A stretch of 7,890 nucleotides of DNA from Chloroflexota bacterium (GTDB lineage: Bacteria; Chloroflexota; Anaerolineae; Anaerolineales; UBA11579). The stretch lies in assembly GCA_003250455.1 (NCBI GenBank), contig QKGK01000406.1:1-7890 (forward strand), in the 5' to 3' direction. This document shows, piece after piece, positions 6,605 to 7,890 of the stretch (its first letter is position 1; each line of letters opens with the position of its first letter). Under the pieces are notes generated by a model. The model was not told where the DNA came from. It ran no database searches and was given only the letters and a program-made list of their open reading frames with translations. A program made the translations under genes and the position numbers.

Positions 6605-7573
6605 TTATTTCACCCTGGCGAACGCCGACAGGAGTGTATTCTTTTCGTTGTACACTCCTGGTAGCAGTTCGACAAAACTATAGCCGACCACTGTCCCGGT
6701 TTTATCCTGGATCTCGGCCAGCAATTCGAAGAAGAAGAAGTTGAACTGGCCATCGATGATCGGGATAAGGGTGTATTCTTCCTCTTTCACACCATTTATC
6801 TTTACTTTCCAGCCAGTGGAGAATTTCAGGTTCCTGGCCTCAGCCCAACCAAGCGGTTCGATCTGGTAATCATTTATCCGCCTGTAGATACCCGATTCTT
6901 CGATATAAGTCCCATCCTGATAGGGGACGTGCGGGAAAGAGAATAGCATGATCTCCTCATTATCGAAGAAGCGCATGGAAAACCATTCCCATTGGGTTCG
7001 ACGATCGGCGATGTTGTAGGGCCCCCCTTGCTTATCGAACCACCCTTTCCCTGAAACGTGATGCTCCTTGCCTTCCAGCACCAGTTTTCCGGACAATGCA
7101 AGGTTGGTATACGACCAGTAATAGGTGTAGTTTTGCTCAATACCCATTTTGAGGGCGCCTTCATCACAATGCCATACCCTGGGTTTGACGACATCCAGAT
7201 CAATATTGAGAGAATAATCTTCCCCGGTCATTTTGACCGTAAGTTTCTCGGCGGTAAAGGTCATCTTCGCTTTGCCCTCAACACCGACCAGACTAGGTGT
7301 GATGATCACATTTTTTCCAAAGAAGATCGATTCCTGGGTGTAGAAGTGCCTGCCGGTTTCCAGGTCGGTCAGGCCGGTGATCAGAATGTTGAAGGTTATC
7401 CCGAAGAGCCGGATCTTGGCAAGTGTGAATTGGTACGAGATCAACTGGCCCTCTTCATTGTGCATATACCCTGTGCTGTACCACCATTCCGGGCCGTTCT
7501 TGTGGCAGGGGAATTCCTCATCCATGCTCAAGTGGGGGATGCCGGGTGAAGTTGTGTACTGAATGTTTTTCAT
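6605..7573 (-). CDS. CrtC/AttH-like lipocalin-fold protein (putative hydratase, isomerase or hydrolase)
   Basis: 322-aa protein resembling the AttH / carotenoid 1,2-hydratase (CrtC) group of tandem lipocalin-like beta-barrels. Visible family features: E29-W-W-Y32 with STGYM following; a long beta-rich stretch at 43-133; W134-H135; YYWSYTNLALSGKL at about 151-164; and GKGWFDKQGG at about 175-184 with D180 and Q182 in the putative active-site strand. It has no signal peptide or membrane segment, so it is probably cytoplasmic, unlike family members annotated as secreted hydrolases. A GGAG site lies 6 nt before the ATG. Relatives hydrate carotenoids, and others act in natural-product ring formation, so a hydrophobic substrate is plausible but not shown. 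It is the first gene of a pair with the SDR and lies divergent from the TetR gene. Confidence 0.82.
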   Translation of the reverse strand: MKNIQYTTSPGIPHLSMDEEFPCHKNGPEWWYSTGYMHNEEGQLISYQFTLAKIRLFGITFNILITGLTDLETGRHFYTQESIFFGKNVIITPSLVGVEGKAKMTFTAEKLTVKMTGEDYSLNIDLDVVKPRVWHCDEGALKMGIEQNYTYYWSYTNLALSGKLVLEGKEHHVSGKGWFDKQGGPYNIADRRTQWEWFSMRFFDNEEIMLFSFPHVPYQDGTYIEESGIYRRINDYQIEPLGWAEARNLKFSTGWKVKINGVKEEEYTLIPIIDGQFNFFFFELLAEIQDKTGTVVGYSFVELLPGVYNEKNTLLSAFARVK

Positions 7574-7600
7574 ACGAGACTCCGCAAGCTTGACGAGATA

Positions 7601-7629
7601 AAAATACTCAACTATAGTTGATTTTACAA
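7601..7629 (-). promoter_or_regulatory. Promoter of the CrtC/AttH-like and SDR operon
   Basis: On the minus strand there is a -35 TTGTAA (7624-7629), a 17-nt spacer and a -10 TATTTT (7601-7606). Transcription is predicted to start near 7594, about 20 nt before the start codon. The spacer is almost entirely filled by the palindrome at 7608-7621, so a bound regulator would directly exclude RNA polymerase. Confidence 0.6.
7608..7621. promoter_or_regulatory. Candidate TetR operator A (perfect 14-bp palindrome)
   Basis: TCAACTATAGTTGA is a perfect palindrome between the -35 and -10 of the minus-strand operon promoter. Its AGTTGATTT right side (7616-7624) recurs exactly 80 bp away in the region before the TetR start (7696-7704). 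Confidence 0.65.
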
Positions 7630-7638
7630 CTTTTGTTG
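7627..7638. promoter_or_regulatory. Candidate TetR operator B
   Basis: CAACTTTTGTTG has 4-bp inverted arms identical to the core arms of operator A (10 of 12 positions match CAACTATAGTTG). Its centre is 18 bp from that of operator A, and it overlaps the -35 of the operon promoter, which suggests cooperative or paired binding. Confidence 0.45.
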
Positions 7639-7660
7639 AACAAAAACAGTCGCCAAACTA

Positions 7661-7689
7661 TTGATTCAGTCGTTTATTCCACTAATTAT
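7661..7689 (+). promoter_or_regulatory. Promoter of the TetR-family regulator gene
   Basis: On the plus strand there is a -35 TTGATT (7661-7666), a 17-nt spacer and a -10 AATTAT (7684-7689). Each box matches consensus at 4 of 6 positions. The predicted start near 7696 falls within the inverted repeat at 7689-7707. Confidence 0.45.
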
Positions 7690-7707
7690 CTAAACAGTTG
7701 ATTTAGA
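7689..7707. promoter_or_regulatory. Candidate TetR operator D (interrupted palindrome before tetR)
   Basis: TCTAAA and TTTAGA arms flank CAGTTGA, and the site shares AGTTGATTT with operator A. It sits at the predicted tetR transcription start, just upstream of the ribosome site, a position suited to autorepression. Confidence 0.4.
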
Positions 7708-7716
7708 AGGATGAAG

Positions 7717-7890
7717 ATGGACCTGAGGATCGTAAAAACCAGAAAAAATATTCGGGAAGCATTTTTGGAACTGCGTGCTCACAACACGCTCGAGAAAATC
7801 AAAGTGACACAATTATGTGAACGTGCATTGATCAATAAGACAACTTTCTACAATCACTATCAAGACATTTATGCGCTTTCTGAAGAGATC
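7717..7890 (+). CDS. TetR-family transcriptional regulator (N-terminal part, cut by window edge)
   Basis: Only the N-terminal DNA-binding region is in the window: 58 codons from the ATG at 7717, or 60 from the ATG at 7711. It reads as a TetR helix-turn-helix: KTRKNIREAFLELR for helix 1, IKVTQLCERALINKTTFYNHY for the HTH with the family-typical TTFYNHY recognition segment, then DIYALSEEI. The ATG at 7717 is preferred because AAGG (7707-7710) lies 6 nt before it but directly abuts the first ATG. The ligand-binding half is missing, so the inducer cannot be guessed. It is divergent from the CrtC/AttH-like and SDR operon with palindromes between, the usual layout for a local repressor. Confidence 0.85.
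   Translation, partial: MDLRIVKTRKNIREAFLELRAHNTLEKIKVTQLCERALINKTTFYNHYQDIYALSEEI

Overview
The window looks like part of a chromosome from a free-living heterotrophic bacterium, most likely a Chloroflexota (Anaerolineae-like) member. This is inferred from the style of the solute-binding lipoprotein (LAAC lipobox followed by a long Thr/Glu/Pro/Asn tether), the ABC sugar-importer layout and moderately high GC over the first two thirds. No rRNA, protein marker or database match settles the taxon. All complete genes lie on the minus strand. Only a partial regulator at the right edge is on the plus strand.

Region 1 (1-3991, minus strand) is a carbohydrate ABC-importer operon. Read 5' to 3' it runs: GntR/UTRA regulator (3168-3899), solute-binding lipoprotein (1733-3133), MalF-type permease (740-1642), then MalG-type permease (743 to beyond the left edge). 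A TTGACA-N17-TATTTT promoter precedes the regulator, and a perfect 12-bp palindrome just after the predicted transcription start is a convincing operator, so the regulator probably represses its own operon. A strong 12-bp stem-loop separates the binding-protein gene from the permeases and probably sets their relative expression. No ATPase gene is visible. The importer may use a shared ATPase encoded elsewhere, or one beyond the window.

Region 2 (4041-5580, minus strand) carries two small hydrolase genes: a PhnP-like metallo-beta-lactamase-fold phosphodiesterase and a HIT-family nucleotide hydrolase/transferase. Each has its own promoter, but the two promoter-leader regions are clearly related, with the same 14-bp core around a TATAAT box, the same 8-mer just before the start, and 37-38 nt between them. 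This points to a shared regulatory element.

Region 3 (5733-7890) is visibly AT-richer. It holds a TetR-family regulator (plus strand, cut by the right edge) divergent from a minus-strand pair: a CrtC/AttH-like lipocalin-fold protein and a short-chain dehydrogenase/reductase. The 143-bp divergent region holds two predicted promoters and several related palindromes with CAAC/GTTG arms. One sits exactly in the -35/-10 spacer of the operon promoter, and another lies at the predicted start of the tetR transcript. This looks like a compact, inducible two-enzyme module for an unidentified hydrophobic substrate, possibly acquired horizontally.

No tRNA, rRNA, CRISPR array, insertion sequence or phage gene was seen. 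The long plus-strand open frames across 111-3184 are antisense shadows of the transporter genes.
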